Part shown: piece by piece, positions 25,145 to 32,999 of the stretch
Position numbering within the stretch: the first letter of the stretch is position 1
Layout of the letters: every line of letters begins with the position of its first letter
Source of the DNA: Streptomyces globosus
GTDB taxonomy: Bacteria; Actinomycetota; Actinomycetes; Streptomycetales; Streptomycetaceae
Direction: 5' to 3'
Assembly: GCF_003325375.1 (NCBI RefSeq)
Contig: NZ_CP030862.1
Location: 4,405,501 to 4,469,500 of the forward strand
Length of the DNA stretch: 64,000 bases
Made by a program: the position numbers and the translations under genes
Notes under the pieces: generated by a model
Databases searched by the model: none
The model's input: the letters and a program-made list of their open reading frames with translations, nothing else
Told to the model about the DNA's origin: nothing

Positions 25145-27373
25145 ATGTTCCACGCCCTGGGGCGCAGCTGCGCCCGCAGACCCGGCCGGGTTCTCGCCGC
25201 CTGGCTGGCGGTGCTGCTCGCGCTGGCCTCCGCGGTCCTGGTGTTCGGCCGGGCCACCAGCGAGGCCGTGTCCATCCCGGGCAGCGACAGCCAGGCGGCC
25301 CGGGACGCGGCGGCCGCCTTCCCCGGGCCGCCGTCGGGCAACCAGCCCGTGGTGCTGCACGCGCCGGCGGGCAGTGCCCCGCTGACCTCGGACGCCATGA
25401 GGTCCGCCGTCGAGGCGGCGGCCGCGCGGATCGCCCGCGTCGAGCACGTCACGGCCGTCACCACCCCCTACGCCCCCGCCGGCAGGGCGGCGATGAGCAC
25501 GGACGGCCGCACCGCCTACCTGACGCTCGGCCTGGACGTCGCCGCCCGCGACATCACACCGGAGACCACCGGGGCCGTGGAGGCGGCCGCCGAACCGGCC
25601 CGGCAGGCGGGCATCGAGGTCACCCCGGGCGGCGAGCTCGCCGCAGCCGCCGACAAGGGGTCCACCGGGCACAGCGAGCTGATCGGCCTCGCCGCGGCCG
25701 CCGCCGTCCTCTTCCTCGGACTGCGCTCGGCCCCGGCCGCCGGACTGCCGATCGCGGTCGGGGTGGTGGGCCTGGGTGTCTCGCTGGCGGCCGTCGGCCT
25801 CCTCGGACACCTCGTGGACATGCCCGCTTCCGGCGCCACGATCGCCGCCATGATCGGGCTCGGGGTGGGCATCGACTACACCCTGTTCTGCCTGATGCGC
25901 TTCCGCTCCCTCCTCGCCGGGGGCGCCGGGGCCGTGGACGCGGCCGCGCGCACGACCGCCACGGCCGGCAAGGCCGCCGCCTTCGCGGGCTGCGCGGTGG
26001 TCGCCGCCCTGGCCGGGCTGGCGCTCGGCGGGCTGCCCCTGCTGTACGCGCTGGCGCTGGCGCCCGGGATCGCCGTACTGGTCGCCGTGGCGGCCGCGCT
26101 CACTCTGCTGCCGGCGCTGCTCGCGCTGCTCGGGCGGCGGCTCGCCCCGGCCGCGGCGGGGCCGGCTGCCGCCGCCGAGGGGGCCGGCCCGGAGCACGGC
26201 GCCCGCCTGCACCGGATCGCCGTGTACGTCGCCGACCGGCCGTGGCGCCACCTCCTCGCCGGCCTGGCCCTGCTCGCCGTACTGGCCGTCCCCGCGGCCG
26301 GTTTGGCGTTCGGCGCTCTCGACGCGGGCGACAAGGCCGCGGGAACGGACAGCCGCACCGCCCACGACCGGCTGGCGGCCGCCTTCGGCCCCGGCGTGAA
26401 CGGGCCCCTCCAGGTGACGGCGTCCCTGCCCACCGCCGCCTCCGGCCCCGGTGACGGCCGCCTCACGGCGGTCACCTCCGCGCTGGAGGCCACCCCGGGG
26501 GTGGCCTCCGCCGGCGGCCCGCAGCTCGCCGCGGACGCCCGTACCGCCCGCTGGCAGGTCGTCCCCGACACCGGCCCCGGCGATCCGCGGACCGCCGCGC
26601 TCGTCGACCGGCTGCGGGAGTCCGCCCTGCCCGCGGCCACGGCGGGCAGCGGCACGGCCGCCCACGTGGGCGGATCCGCCGCCGCCCAGGCCGATCTGAA
26701 CGACCGCCTGGCGCAGCGGCTGCCCGCGGTCATCGGGGCCGTCGTCGCCGTGGCCGCGCTGCTGCTCCTGCTCGCGTTCCGCTCGCCCGTCGTCGCGGTC
26801 AAGGCCGCCGTGGTGGCCCTGCTGTCGGTGGCCGCCGCGTACGGTGTGCTCACCGCCGTGTTCCAGTGGGGCATGGGCGCCCCGCTGCTCGGCCTGGAGG
26901 GGCCGGTGCCGATCCCCGGGTACGTTCCCCTGCTGATGTTCGCCGTCCTGTTCGGGCTCTCCATGGACTACGAGGTGTTCCTGCTCACCTCTGTCCGCGA
27001 GGCGTACCTGCGGCATGGGGACAACCGGCGCGCTGTCATCGAGGGCCTCGCGGGGACCGGGCGCGTGATCACCTCGGCAGCAGCGATCATGGTGTGCGTG
27101 TTCCTGAGCTACCTGCTGTCCGCGGATCCCGTGGTGAAGATGTTCGGCGTCGGCCTGGCCACGGCCGTCGCCCTCGACGCCACGGTCGTCCGCGGGCTGC
27201 TGGTCCCGACCGGGATGGTGCTGCTGGGCACACGCAACTGGTGGCTGCCCGGACCGCTGGACCGCCTGCTGCCCCGCTTGGACATCGAGGGCGAGGGCAC
27301 GGGCCGCGGCACGACGCGCCCGCACCCGGCCGCGCCCGGACCCGCCGCCACCGAGCCGACCCCCGCACCGTGA
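25145..27373 (+). CDS. MMPL/RND-type membrane transporter
   Basis: The 742-residue protein has the MMPL architecture: a first helix at about 13-34, an extracytoplasmic loop to about 180, helices 2-6 (about 180-340) containing GLGVGIDYTLFCLMRFRS, a second large loop, and helices 7-12 with GLSMDYEVFLLTSVREAYLRHG. The Asp-Tyr pairs in both halves (GIDY, SMDY) are the conserved proton-relay residues. It is expected to export lipids or lipophilic compounds using the proton gradient. The divergent TetR controls it, and a DUF2993 gene follows immediately. Confidence 0.88.
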   Translation: MFHALGRSCARRPGRVLAAWLAVLLALASAVLVFGRATSEAVSIPGSDSQAARDAAAAFPGPPSGNQPVVLHAPAGSAPLTSDAMRSAVEAAAARIARVEHVTAVTTPYAPAGRAAMSTDGRTAYLTLGLDVAARDITPETTGAVEAAAEPARQAGIEVTPGGELAAAADKGSTGHSELIGLAAAAAVLFLGLRSAPAAGLPIAVGVVGLGVSLAAVGLLGHLVDMPASGATIAAMIGLGVGIDYTLFCLMRFRSLLAGGAGAVDAAARTTATAGKAAAFAGCAVVAALAGLALGGLPLLYALALAPGIAVLVAVAAALTLLPALLALLGRRLAPAAAGPAAAAEGAGPEHGARLHRIAVYVADRPWRHLLAGLALLAVLAVPAAGLAFGALDAGDKAAGTDSRTAHDRLAAAFGPGVNGPLQVTASLPTAASGPGDGRLTAVTSALEATPGVASAGGPQLAADARTARWQVVPDTGPGDPRTAALVDRLRESALPAATAGSGTAAHVGGSAAAQADLNDRLAQRLPAVIGAVVAVAALLLLLAFRSPVVAVKAAVVALLSVAAAYGVLTAVFQWGMGAPLLGLEGPVPIPGYVPLLMFAVLFGLSMDYEVFLLTSVREAYLRHGDNRRAVIEGLAGTGRVITSAAAIMVCVFLSYLLSADPVVKMFGVGLATAVALDATVVRGLLVPTGMVLLGTRNWWLPGPLDRLLPRLDIEGEGTGRGTTRPHPAAPGPAATEPTPAP

Positions 27374-27387
27374 GGAACCCGGAGCCC

Positions 27388-28131
27388 ATGCCCGCCGACG
27401 CGCCGACCGCCCCCGCCACCGCCCCCGCCACCGCGGCCACCGCCCCCGACCACCCGCGCCCCGGCCGGCGCCGGCGGGCGGTGATCGCCGGAGCCGCCGC
27501 CCTGGCGGTCCTGCTCGCCCTGCCCGCGGCCGACGCCTTCGCCCGCCACCGCGGCGAGGGAAGGCTCGCCGACCGCATCGCCGCACGCCACCCCGACCTG
27601 CGGTCGAAGCCGCAGGTGGAGATAGGCGGCTACCCGTTCCTGCTCGGAGCGGCCCGCGGCGCCCACCCGGAGGTCCGGGTCAGGGCCGGCGGACACGCGC
27701 CGGACGGCCGGCCGGTGAACGCCGACGTCGAACTGGAGGACGTCTCCCGGAACGAGGACGGCTACACGGCGTCGGCGGTCGACGCCCGCTTCACCGTCCC
27801 CTTCGAGGCGCTGGCCGGCGAGGCGGGAGGGAAGGCCACCCTGTCCGACGCCGGCAGCGGCCGGCTCAGGATCGAGCGCCGCGTGCTCGGCGTCCCGGTC
27901 GCGGTCACCGCCGAACTCCGGCTCCAGGGCGACACGGTGACCCTCCACGCCACCTCGGCGACGCTGGCCGGAACGTCCGTCGACCCGGCGATGCCGATGG
28001 TCAGGCAGGCACTCGCGGAGAAGCAGTGGAAGCTGCCCGCCCTGCCGTGGGGCCTGCACGCCTCCGAGGTGTCGGTCGGCCCGGACGGCGTCACCGCGCA
28101 CGCCCGCGGCGAGGACGTCGCCCTCGGCTGA
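27388..28131 (+). CDS. DUF2993 (LmeA-like) phospholipid-binding protein
   Basis: The 247-residue protein has one N-terminal helix (about 31-48) that may be a signal anchor. A DUF2993 domain follows (about 55-245) with LADRIAARHPDL, IGGYPFLLGAARG and GTSVDPAMPMVRQAL. The family includes mycobacterial LmeA, a periplasmic phosphatidylinositide-binding protein. ATG at 27388 was chosen; an in-frame GTG at 27370 overlaps the MMPL stop and is an equal alternative. Linkage to MMPL suggests lipid handling at the envelope. Confidence 0.8.
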   Translation: MPADAPTAPATAPATAATAPDHPRPGRRRRAVIAGAAALAVLLALPAADAFARHRGEGRLADRIAARHPDLRSKPQVEIGGYPFLLGAARGAHPEVRVRAGGHAPDGRPVNADVELEDVSRNEDGYTASAVDARFTVPFEALAGEAGGKATLSDAGSGRLRIERRVLGVPVAVTAELRLQGDTVTLHATSATLAGTSVDPAMPMVRQALAEKQWKLPALPWGLHASEVSVGPDGVTAHARGEDVALG

Positions 28132-28162
28132 GGACCGCCCCGCGGCCGGGCGCGGTGACGAA

Positions 28163-28205
28163 ACGGGCGCCCGCCCCGGGAGTCGCTCCCGGGGCGGGCG
28201 CCCGT
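28163..28205. terminator. bidirectional terminator, 20-bp perfect stem
   Basis: Perfect 20-bp arms at 28163-28182 and 28186-28205 enclose a TCG loop. The hairpin lies between the convergent DUF2993 and gap genes. A short T run follows only on the minus-strand side. Confidence 0.75.
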
Positions 28206-28227
28206 CCTGCAGGAGGCAGCGCCGGCG

Positions 28228-29682
28228 TCAGGCCTGCGGCGCCGGGAAGGTCGGGTACTCGACCCCGGAGACGTGCTGCACGACGCGGATGACCTGGCAC
28301 GAGTAGCCGAACTCGTTGTCGTACCAGAGGTACAGGATCGCGTTGTCGCCGTCGACCTTGGTGGCGCCGGCGTCGATGATCGACGCGTGGCGCGAGCCGA
28401 CGAAGTCCATCGAGACGGCGTCGGGCGCGGTCGTGAAGTCGATCTGGCGCTTCAGCGGCGAGTGCAGCGAGACGTTGCGCAGGTAGTCCAGGACCTCCTC
28501 GCGGGTGGTCTCGCGGCCCAGGCGCAGGCTGAGGATGGCGATCGAGACGTCCGGGACGGGGACGCGGATCGAGCTGCCGGTGATCGGGGCCTTGAGGTCG
28601 GGCAGCGCCTTCGCGACGGCCGAGGCGGCGCCGGTCTCGGTGATGACCATGTTGAGCGGCGCGGAGCGGCCGCGGCGGTCGGCCTTGTGGTAGTTGTCCA
28701 GCAGGTTCTGGTCGTTGGTGAACGAGTGGACGGTCTCCACGTGGCCGCGCAGCACACCGTACTCGTCGTCCATGGCCTTCAGCGGCGGGACGATCGCGTT
28801 CGTGGTGCAGGAGGCGCAGGAGAGGATGCGCTCGTCCGGCTTGATCATGTCCTGGTTGACGCCGTGGACGATGTTCGGGACGTCGCCCTTGCCCGGCGCC
28901 GTCAGGACGACCTTGTCGATGCCGGGGCGCAGGTGCTTGGAGAGGCCCTCGCGGTCGCGCCACTTGCCGGTGTTGTCGATGAGGATGGCGTCCTTGATGC
29001 CGTACGCCGTGTAGTCGACCTCGGAGGGGTCGTTGGCGTAGATCACCCGGATCGCGTTGCCGTTGGCGATGATCGTGCTGTTCGCCTCGTCCACGGTGAT
29101 GGTGCCCTGGAACTGGCCGTGGATGGAGTCGCGGCGCAGCAGCGAGGCACGCTTCACCATGTCCTCGGCAGCGCGCTCGCCTCCGCCGCGCACGACGATG
29201 GCGCGCAGGCGCAGGCCGTTGCCCGAACCGGCCTTCTCGATGAGGAGGCGGGCGACGAGGCGGCCGATGCGGCCGAAGCCGTAGAGGACGACGTCCCGGC
29301 CGGTGGAGCGCTCGATCTTGTTCGCACCGGTGGCGCCGGCGACGGCCTCGGCGGTGAAGTCGGCCACGGACAGGCCGCGGTCGTCGGTCTTGTACGTCGC
29401 GGCCAGCATGCCGATGTCGATCTGGGACGGGCCGAGATCGAGCGCGGAGAGGGCCTGGAGGAACGGCATCGTCTCGGTGACCGACAGCTCCTCGCCGTCG
29501 ATCTGCCGGGCGAACCGGTGGGTCTTGAGAATGCTGACCACCGACTTGTTCACCAGGGAGCGGCTGTGCAGCAGGACGGTGACGTCCCGCTCGCGCTGCA
29601 GCTTCCCGATGATCGGGATCATCGACTCCGCGATCTCCTCGCGGTTCTTCCAGTTGGTGAACGAGTCCTCGTTGACAGTCAC
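28228..29682 (-). CDS. gap: glyceraldehyde-3-phosphate dehydrogenase with N-terminal extension
   Basis: The 484-residue protein is a GAPDH, interconverting glyceraldehyde 3-phosphate and 1,3-bisphosphoglycerate. The dehydrogenase core begins only near residue 128: GFGRIGR at 135-141 and SCASCTTN at 288-295 with catalytic Cys292. The first 125 residues are an extra helical region seen in one actinobacterial GAPDH paralogue class and absent from ordinary 335-residue enzymes. The GTG at 29682 has a weak AAAGA ribosome site. It is transcribed alone, ending at a strong terminator. Confidence 0.88.
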   Translation of the reverse strand: MTVNEDSFTNWKNREEIAESMIPIIGKLQRERDVTVLLHSRSLVNKSVVSILKTHRFARQIDGEELSVTETMPFLQALSALDLGPSQIDIGMLAATYKTDDRGLSVADFTAEAVAGATGANKIERSTGRDVVLYGFGRIGRLVARLLIEKAGSGNGLRLRAIVVRGGGERAAEDMVKRASLLRRDSIHGQFQGTITVDEANSTIIANGNAIRVIYANDPSEVDYTAYGIKDAILIDNTGKWRDREGLSKHLRPGIDKVVLTAPGKGDVPNIVHGVNQDMIKPDERILSCASCTTNAIVPPLKAMDDEYGVLRGHVETVHSFTNDQNLLDNYHKADRRGRSAPLNMVITETGAASAVAKALPDLKAPITGSSIRVPVPDVSIAILSLRLGRETTREEVLDYLRNVSLHSPLKRQIDFTTAPDAVSMDFVGSRHASIIDAGATKVDGDNAILYLWYDNEFGYSCQVIRVVQHVSGVEYPTFPAPQA

Positions 29683-29713
29683 AGGTTTATCTTTCGAGCT
29701 AGGCGGCGCTCAT

Positions 29714-29744
29714 ATGCTAACCCCCTCGTACTTTGATCCTTCAA
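29714..29744 (-). promoter_or_regulatory. gap: possible gap promoter
   Basis: On the minus strand TTGAAG (29744-29739) and TTAGCA (29720-29715) are 18 bases apart, in a patch distinctly more A/T-rich than its surroundings, 33 bases upstream of the GTG. The -10 match is modest. Confidence 0.3.
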
Positions 29745-29905
29745 GGGGCACCCGTGTCGGATTCGCCGCCGGGGCCGGTAAGCCTGCGGGATGCGGCTTC
29801 TGATGCCCTGTGCCCGAAGCGGCTGCCGGGGGCGCGCCGGGCCGGGCGGAGCTGCCGCCGCACGGGCGGCCCGGCCCTTCCGTCCGGCCGCCGCGGGGGG
29901 CGGAG

Positions 29906-30364
29906 TCACTTCGGGGCCGGGTAGACCCTCGACTGCTTCACACTGCCGAAGGCGAAGCTCGACTCGATGGAGGCGATGCCGGGGATCGCGTGGATGCGGT
30001 GGCGCACCAGCGCCTCGTACGCCTCCAGGCTCTCGATGACGACGCGCAGGAGGTAGTCGCTGCTTCCGGCCATCAGGTAGCAGTCCTGGATGTGCTCGAT
30101 GACGGCGACGTGCTCCTCGAAGATCCGCACCGCCTCGCCGGTGTGGCGCTCCAGCCGTATCCGGACGAACACGGTGATCGGCAGCCCGAATGCCACCTGG
30201 TCGACCATCGCCGTGTAGCCCCTGATCAGTCCGGCCTCCTCCAGCCGCCGGACCCGGCGCAGGCAGGGCGAGGGCGAGAGCCGGACCCGGTCGGCGAGCT
30301 CCTGGTTCGAGAGCCGGCCGTCGGCCTGCAACTCCCTGATGATTTGCAGATCCACGGCATCCAC
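29906..30364 (-). CDS. Lrp/AsnC-family regulator
   Basis: The 152-residue protein has the AsnC-type HTH at about residues 3-50 (VDLQIIRELQADGRLSNQELADRVRLSPSPCLRRVRRLEEAGLI) and a RAM ligand-binding domain at about 65-140. Such proteins sense amino acids and act as octamers. The GTG start follows GGAGGGG. It is divergent from an EamA transporter and an aminotransferase gene, with inverted repeats between, so these are likely its targets. Confidence 0.87.
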   Translation of the reverse strand: MDAVDLQIIRELQADGRLSNQELADRVRLSPSPCLRRVRRLEEAGLIRGYTAMVDQVAFGLPITVFVRIRLERHTGEAVRIFEEHVAVIEHIQDCYLMAGSSDYLLRVVIESLEAYEALVRHRIHAIPGIASIESSFAFGSVKQSRVYPAPK

Positions 30365-30375
30365 GGCCCCTCCTT

Positions 30376-30413
30376 GGCAGATTCTGCCCTCAACGTACGC
30401 CTGGAGGGCAGAA
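30376..30413. promoter_or_regulatory. inverted repeats in the lrp/eamA divergent promoter
   Basis: GGCAGA-T-TCTGCC (30376-30388) is a perfect short palindrome. Overlapping it, a 10-bp inverted repeat TTCTGCCCTC / GAGGGCAGAA (30382-30391 and 30404-30413) spans a 12-base loop. The site begins 12 bases upstream of the regulator's start and fits an Lrp-type binding region. Confidence 0.55.
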
Positions 30414-30493
30414 GTGGCAATCGGCTGCCCTGGCGAAAGGTCTAGCGTTGCCCCGTGGCCGGATACGGCCCTCTTCAGGCTGGAGGAACGACT

Positions 30494-31474
30494 GTGGTCG
30501 CCGTGAACACCGCACCTGCCGCGGCGCCCCCGCAGGCCCGTACGGCGGGGCTGCGCGGGCTCAGCCCGCAGGCGCAGGGCATGGCGGCGCTGGCGCTGAC
30601 CGTCCTCATCTGGGCGGCGTTCGCGCTGAGCGCCCGCGCGCTGGGCTCCTCCACCCTGCTGCCTGCGGACGCCGGCCTGCTGCGCTTCGGCATCCCGCTC
30701 GCCGTCCTGGCGCCCGCGCTGTGGCGGCGCCGCCGCGCCCTGGCCGCCGTCCGGCCCGCCGTCGCGCTCAAGGTCGCCTGCGGGGCCGGGGTGCCGTTCT
30801 TCCTCGCGGCGATGTACGGGGGCTCCCTCACGTCGGCTGCGTTCGTCGGCTCCATCGTGCCCGGCATGGTGCCGCTGTTCGTCGCGGCCCTCGTGGCCGC
30901 CTCCGGGCGGGGCCTCCCGCGCGGCACCCAGGCGGCCGGCCTCCTGCTGATCGCGGCCGGCGTGGTCGCGCTGGTGTGGCGCCACGTCTTCCCCCTGAAC
31001 GCGTCGGTCCTCGCGGGGTCGGGGATTCTGCTCGCCGCCAGCGGCCTGTGGGCGCTGTACACCGTCGGGCTGAAGGAGGTCGCGCTCGACCCGGTCGGCT
31101 CGATCGGCCTGCTGTGCCTGCCGTCGTTCGCCGTGCTGGCCGCCCTCGTCCTGACGGGGGCGCTGCCGAGCGGCCTGGCCTCGGCGACCGCGTCCGACAT
31201 CGCCGTGTTCACCGTCGTGCAGGGGCTCGGGGTCGGGCTGTGCGCCGGGCTGCTGTACGCCTTCGCGATCCGCCGGCTGGGCGCCGAGCGCAGCTCGGCC
31301 GTCGGCAGCCTGAGCCCGGTCCTGGTGGTCCTGCTCGCCGTGCCGCTGCTGGGCGAGTCGCCGACGGCGGCGGTGCTGGTCGGCGTGCCCCTCATCGCGG
31401 CGGGCGTCTTCCTCGCCAACCGCACCGCCGGCCGGGCCGCCCCCGCGCCGGCGGCGCCGCCCTCCCGGCCCTGA
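30494..31474 (+). CDS. EamA/DMT-family transporter
   Basis: The 326-residue protein has ten hydrophobic helices in two EamA repeats (about 30-165 and 175-310). DMT proteins commonly export amino acids or metabolites. The GTG at 30494 was preferred to the upstream GTG at 30455 because GGAGGA lies seven bases before it. It is followed 77 bases later by an aminotransferase on the same strand and is divergent from the Lrp gene, pointing to export of an amino acid that the regulator senses. Confidence 0.8.
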   Translation: MVAVNTAPAAAPPQARTAGLRGLSPQAQGMAALALTVLIWAAFALSARALGSSTLLPADAGLLRFGIPLAVLAPALWRRRRALAAVRPAVALKVACGAGVPFFLAAMYGGSLTSAAFVGSIVPGMVPLFVAALVAASGRGLPRGTQAAGLLLIAAGVVALVWRHVFPLNASVLAGSGILLAASGLWALYTVGLKEVALDPVGSIGLLCLPSFAVLAALVLTGALPSGLASATASDIAVFTVVQGLGVGLCAGLLYAFAIRRLGAERSSAVGSLSPVLVVLLAVPLLGESPTAAVLVGVPLIAAGVFLANRTAGRAAPAPAAPPSRP

Positions 31475-31486
31475 CGGGCCGCCCCT

Positions 31487-31524
31487 CCCGCTCCCGCTCT
31501 CCCGCTCCCGCTCTCCCGCTCCCG
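31487..31524 (+). repeat. 14-bp tandem repeat, 2.7 copies
   Basis: The unit CCCGCTCCCGCTCT is repeated without mismatch 2.7 times in the 77-base gap between the transporter and the aminotransferase. It is a pure pyrimidine/G pattern and could vary in copy number by slippage. Confidence 0.7.
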
Positions 31525-31551
31525 TCCAGCCCAGTCCGAGGTTTCCCGCAG

Positions 31552-32748
31552 ATGCTTGAGCTCCTCCTCCCCCCGCCCGTCGACCCCCTGTGGGACCTGA
31601 CCGAGGCATACGGCGCCGACGCCCGGCCCGAACGCCTCAACCTGGTCCTCGGCGTCTACCGGGACGACACGGGCACGACGCCGGTCATGGCCGCCGTGCG
31701 CGAGGCGGAGCTGCGCCTGGCGGAGCGCTCCGCGTCCAAGGAGTACCGCGGCCTGTCGGGGAACACGGCGTTCAACCGGGCCATGCTGGCGATGGTCCTG
31801 GGCGAGGGCGGCGGGGCGGCCGACCGGGCGGTCGCCGTGCAGACCGTCGCCGGAAGCGGCGCGCTGCGGCTGCTGGCCGACCTCGTGTGCCGGACCCGTC
31901 CGGGCGCGACCGTGTGGATCAGCGACCCCGCGTACGTCAACCACCGCCCGATACTGGAGGCCGCCGGCCTGGCGGTCCGCACCTACCGCTGGGTCGACGC
32001 GGAGGGCCGCTCCGACACGGCGGGGCTGCTGCAGGACCTGGCGCAGGCGCAGCGGGACGACGTGGTGCTGCTCCAGGGCTGCTGCCACAACCCGACCGGC
32101 GTGGACCCCTCCGCGCGGGCGTGGGAGGAGCTGGCCGGGCTGGCGGCCCGGAACGGCTGGGTCCCGTTCGTCGACCTCGCCTACCACGGTCTCGGCGACG
32201 GCCTGGAGACCGACCTGGCGGCCACCCGGCTGCTCGCGGACCGGGTGCCGGAGATGCTCGTCGCGGTGAGCTGCTCCAAGAACTTCGGGCTCTACAGCGA
32301 CCGCACCGGTTGCGCGATCGTCCTCGGCGCCTCCCGCGCGTCCCTGCGGCACGTGGAGACGGCCCTGCAGAACGCTGCCCGCACCCTGTACTCGATGCCG
32401 CCGGAGCACGGCGCGGCGGTGGTCGCGGCGGTCCTGGAGGATGACGGCCTGCGGGCCCTGTGGCGGGCCGAGCTCGACGGCATGCGGGCCCGCATCGAGG
32501 CCAACCGGACCGGTCTGGCCGAGCAGTTGGCGGGCCTCGGCCGGCCGGCCGAGGCGGCGGTGCTCGCGCGGCAGAAGGGCATGTTCTCGATGCTGCCGCT
32601 CACCGCGCCGCAGATGCTGCGGCTGCGCAGCCGGTACGCGGTCTACGGCACCACGGCCGGCCGCATCAACATCGCAGGGCTGCCCGCCGACCGCATCGCC
32701 TGTGTGGCCCGCGGTGTCGCCGGCGTGCTCGGCGAGGACGGCGCCTGA
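31552..32748 (+). CDS. class I aminotransferase (aromatic/aspartate type)
   Basis: The 398-residue PLP enzyme matches the TyrB/AspC group: YRGLSGNTAFNRAML (65-79), CCHNPTGVDPS (177-187), Asp208 before Tyr211, and the Schiff-base lysine Lys243 in SCSKNFGLYSDRTG. It should transfer the amino group of aromatic or acidic amino acids to 2-oxoglutarate. It lies after the EamA transporter and is probably in the same Lrp-controlled unit. A GC-rich hairpin follows the stop. Confidence 0.83.
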   Translation: MLELLLPPPVDPLWDLTEAYGADARPERLNLVLGVYRDDTGTTPVMAAVREAELRLAERSASKEYRGLSGNTAFNRAMLAMVLGEGGGAADRAVAVQTVAGSGALRLLADLVCRTRPGATVWISDPAYVNHRPILEAAGLAVRTYRWVDAEGRSDTAGLLQDLAQAQRDDVVLLQGCCHNPTGVDPSARAWEELAGLAARNGWVPFVDLAYHGLGDGLETDLAATRLLADRVPEMLVAVSCSKNFGLYSDRTGCAIVLGASRASLRHVETALQNAARTLYSMPPEHGAAVVAAVLEDDGLRALWRAELDGMRARIEANRTGLAEQLAGLGRPAEAAVLARQKGMFSMLPLTAPQMLRLRSRYAVYGTTAGRINIAGLPADRIACVARGVAGVLGEDGA

Positions 32749-32758
32749 GGGCTGCCGC

Positions 32759-32781
32759 CCACCCCCGGCCGGCGGGGGTGG
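32759..32781 (+). terminator. hairpin after the aminotransferase
   Basis: CCACCCCCG and CGGGGGTGG form a perfect 9-bp stem with a five-base loop, starting 11 bases after the stop. There is no T tract, so termination is only likely. Confidence 0.45.
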
Positions 32782-32999
32782 GGCGGGGCACGGGATCACG
32801 GCCGGGACCGGCAGGGATACACGCCGGAGGGAGACCTGATGTTTCATCAGGTCGCTTGACCCGGACTCTTGACTCTCCGCGCGGCAGTCGGGATTCTCGA
32901 CGCACCTTTCGCGCGGGACATGACAATCAGCCGGGTTTTCCGACACGGCCCTGCGTCCTCGACCGCGCCCCGCCGACTCCCGATGACGCGAGTGTGACC

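Noticed and set aside
24554..27586. Minus-strand open frame of about 1,010 codons opposite the MMPL gene
   Set aside because: It is low-complexity Arg/Gly/Gln text, overlaps both the TetR and MMPL coding regions and has no domain or ribosome site.
29839..29877. 9-bp inverted repeat downstream of the lrp gene, considered as a terminator
   Set aside because: The loop is 21 bases and no T tract follows; such GC repeats arise easily at this composition.
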